Source: Pseudomonas sp. CFII64
GTDB taxonomy: Bacteria; Pseudomonadota; Gammaproteobacteria; Pseudomonadales; Pseudomonadaceae
Length of the DNA stretch: 64,000 nt
Direction: 5' to 3'
NCBI RefSeq assembly: GCF_000416235.1
Contig: NZ_ATLO01000010.1
Location: 124,001-188,000 of the forward strand
A program made the position numbers and the translations under genes. Shown here in pieces: positions 63,055-64,000 of the stretch. Position 1 is the first letter of the stretch. Every line of letters begins with the position of its first letter. The notes beneath the pieces were generated by a model that was given only the letters and a program-made list of their open reading frames with translations, was not told the DNA's origin and ran no database searches.

Positions 63055-64000
63055 GGCGCACGGCTCACATTCGTCGCAGCAACCGGTGCGGATGGAGTCT
63101 GAACGCTAACGTTGGCGTTAGTGTCGACCTGCGCGGTCACCGAAAGACCCGGTCGCAGACTGCCCAGCGTGCTGTCGTTCTGATCCAGCAACACCCGAAC
63201 CGGCACCCGCTGCACGATTTTAGTGAAGTTGCCGGTGGCGTTTTCCGGCGGCAACACGCTGAATTGTGCGCCGGTCGCCGGGGCCAGGCTGTCCAGATGC
63301 CCGTGAAACTCGCGACCCGGCAGCACGTCGGCGCGAATGGTCACCGGTTGGCCGGGCAGCATGTGCGCCAACTGGTCTTCCTTGAAGTTCGCGTCGACCC
63401 ACAAGCCGCTGGCGGGCACCACGGAAAGCAGCTGGCTTCCGGCGGCGGCATAAGCACCGAGCCGTGCCCGCCGGTTGCCAATCACGCCATCCACGGGCGC
63501 ACGTAATTCGGTGTAGCCGACGTTGAGCTGCGCCATCTCCCGCTCGGCCACGGCTTGCATCAGCGCGGCGCGGGCCTGCTGTTTCTGGCTGGCAATCACG
63601 TTGAGTTGGCGTTGCGTGGCGAGCAACGAAGCCTGGGCCCTGGCACCATTGGCCTGGGCGGTCTTGAACGTCGCATCGGCACGCTGGGCACTTTCTACCG
63701 AAACGGCGGAGCGGCTGACCAACTCTTTATAACGTGCATGATCGTCCCGCGAGCGCACGGTTTCGGCGTTGGCGGCATCGATACCGGCCTTGGCCTGGCC
63801 GATCACCGCGTGTTGCAGTTCTTCGGTGGCATCCAGATTGGCCAGCAGCGCCTGTTGGGCGGCGACAGCGCCTTCGGCTTTGTGCAGCGCGGCCTGGTAA
63901 TCGCGGTCGTCGATCTTTACCAGCAAGTCACCGGCGTGGACGAACTGATTGTCGACCACTTTCAGCTCGCTGATATAGCCCGGCACCTTGGGGCTGATCA
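63051..64000 (-). CDS. HlyD/EmrA-type membrane fusion protein (5' end outside window)
   Basis: About 316 residues are visible and the gene continues past base 64000, so the N-terminal membrane helix is missing. The visible part starts in the barrel-sandwich domain (VPGYISELKVVDNQFVHAGDLL), followed by the coiled-coil hairpin (residues rich in Ala, Gln and Lys) and the beta-barrel (LGAYAAAGSQLLSVVPASGLWVDANFKEDQ). It links the MFS permease to the outer-membrane channel. The order adaptor, permease, channel is that of emrAB-oprM-type operons. Confidence 0.9.
   Translation of the reverse strand, partial: ISPKVPGYISELKVVDNQFVHAGDLLVKIDDRDYQAALHKAEGAVAAQQALLANLDATEELQHAVIGQAKAGIDAANAETVRSRDDHARYKELVSRSAVSVESAQRADATFKTAQANGARAQASLLATQRQLNVIASQKQQARAALMQAVAEREMAQLNVGYTELRAPVDGVIGNRRARLGAYAAAGSQLLSVVPASGLWVDANFKEDQLAHMLPGQPVTIRADVLPGREFHGHLDSLAPATGAQFSVLPPENATGNFTKIVQRVPVRVLLDQNDSTLGSLRPGLSVTAQVDTNANVSVQTPSAPVAATNVSRAP

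Overview
The window looks like a chromosomal segment of a Pseudomonas of the fluorescens group. The evidence is the high-GC coding pattern, the many imperfect-palindrome intergenic repeats of the 'gtaggaccgg...tccggg' type, and the gene families: membrane gluconate 2-dehydrogenase, NorR, a complete C-P lyase operon, DdpX-type dipeptide metabolism, a PctA-type chemoreceptor and EmrAB-type efflux. I see no rRNA, tRNA, CRISPR array, phage module or transposase. Coding is dense and most long opposite-strand ORFs are shadows.

Layout. 1-6.1 kb: the tail of a VOC-like gene, a small glycine-rich secreted protein, then an OccR/NocR-like LysR gene divergent from a five-gene cluster (DadA-like FAD subunit, small [2Fe-2S] subunit, HcnB/OoxA-like FAD subunit, RidA, cationic amino-acid-type binding protein). 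This resembles an opine or D-amino-acid oxidase locus. 6.1-10.1 kb: a terminator and pstSCAB, a compact high-affinity phosphate transporter without phoU. 10-13.8 kb: LysR, a glucose-dehydrogenase-like SDR and a GH15 glucan hydrolase. 14.1-15.7 kb: norR, detached from any hmp or norVW partner. 16-24.4 kb: two MFS transporters, a quinone-oxidoreductase-like enzyme, an mntH gene split by an in-frame stop, a run of four small unknown genes and a bestrophin-like channel. 24.5-29.7 kb: LysE exporter, AraC, LysR/SDR pair, RcnB-like protein, and a QorB/HxlR divergent pair with a clear palindromic operator candidate. 29.7-37.7 kb: a three-gene membrane gluconate 2-dehydrogenase-type operon, a stand-alone PBP2 paralogue and poxB. 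38-45.3 kb: RpiR/MurR-type regulator plus ddpXABCDF for uptake and cleavage of D-Ala-D-Ala-type dipeptides. 45.4-47.4 kb: a dCache chemoreceptor. 47.6-58.1 kb: phnCDEFGHIJKLMNP, preceded by a four-repeat candidate Pho box. 58.2-58.9 kb: a large inverted repeat. 59-64 kb: a non-haem chloroperoxidase-like hydrolase and a tripartite efflux operon (adaptor cut by the window end).

How the genes fit together. Two phosphorus-scavenging systems (Pst and C-P lyase) share the window and are both expected targets of PhoB. Several modules form periplasmic or peripheral carbon oxidation: gluconate 2-dehydrogenase, pyruvate:quinone oxidoreductase and glucose dehydrogenase-like SDR feed electrons to quinone or cytochrome c. 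The oxidase/RidA cluster and the ddp cluster both scavenge unusual amino-acid derivatives. The least explained items are the opine-like cluster's substrate, the broken mntH, the four-gene small-protein cluster with its perfect inverted repeat, the altered ligand pocket of the chemoreceptor and the large inverted repeat after phnP.
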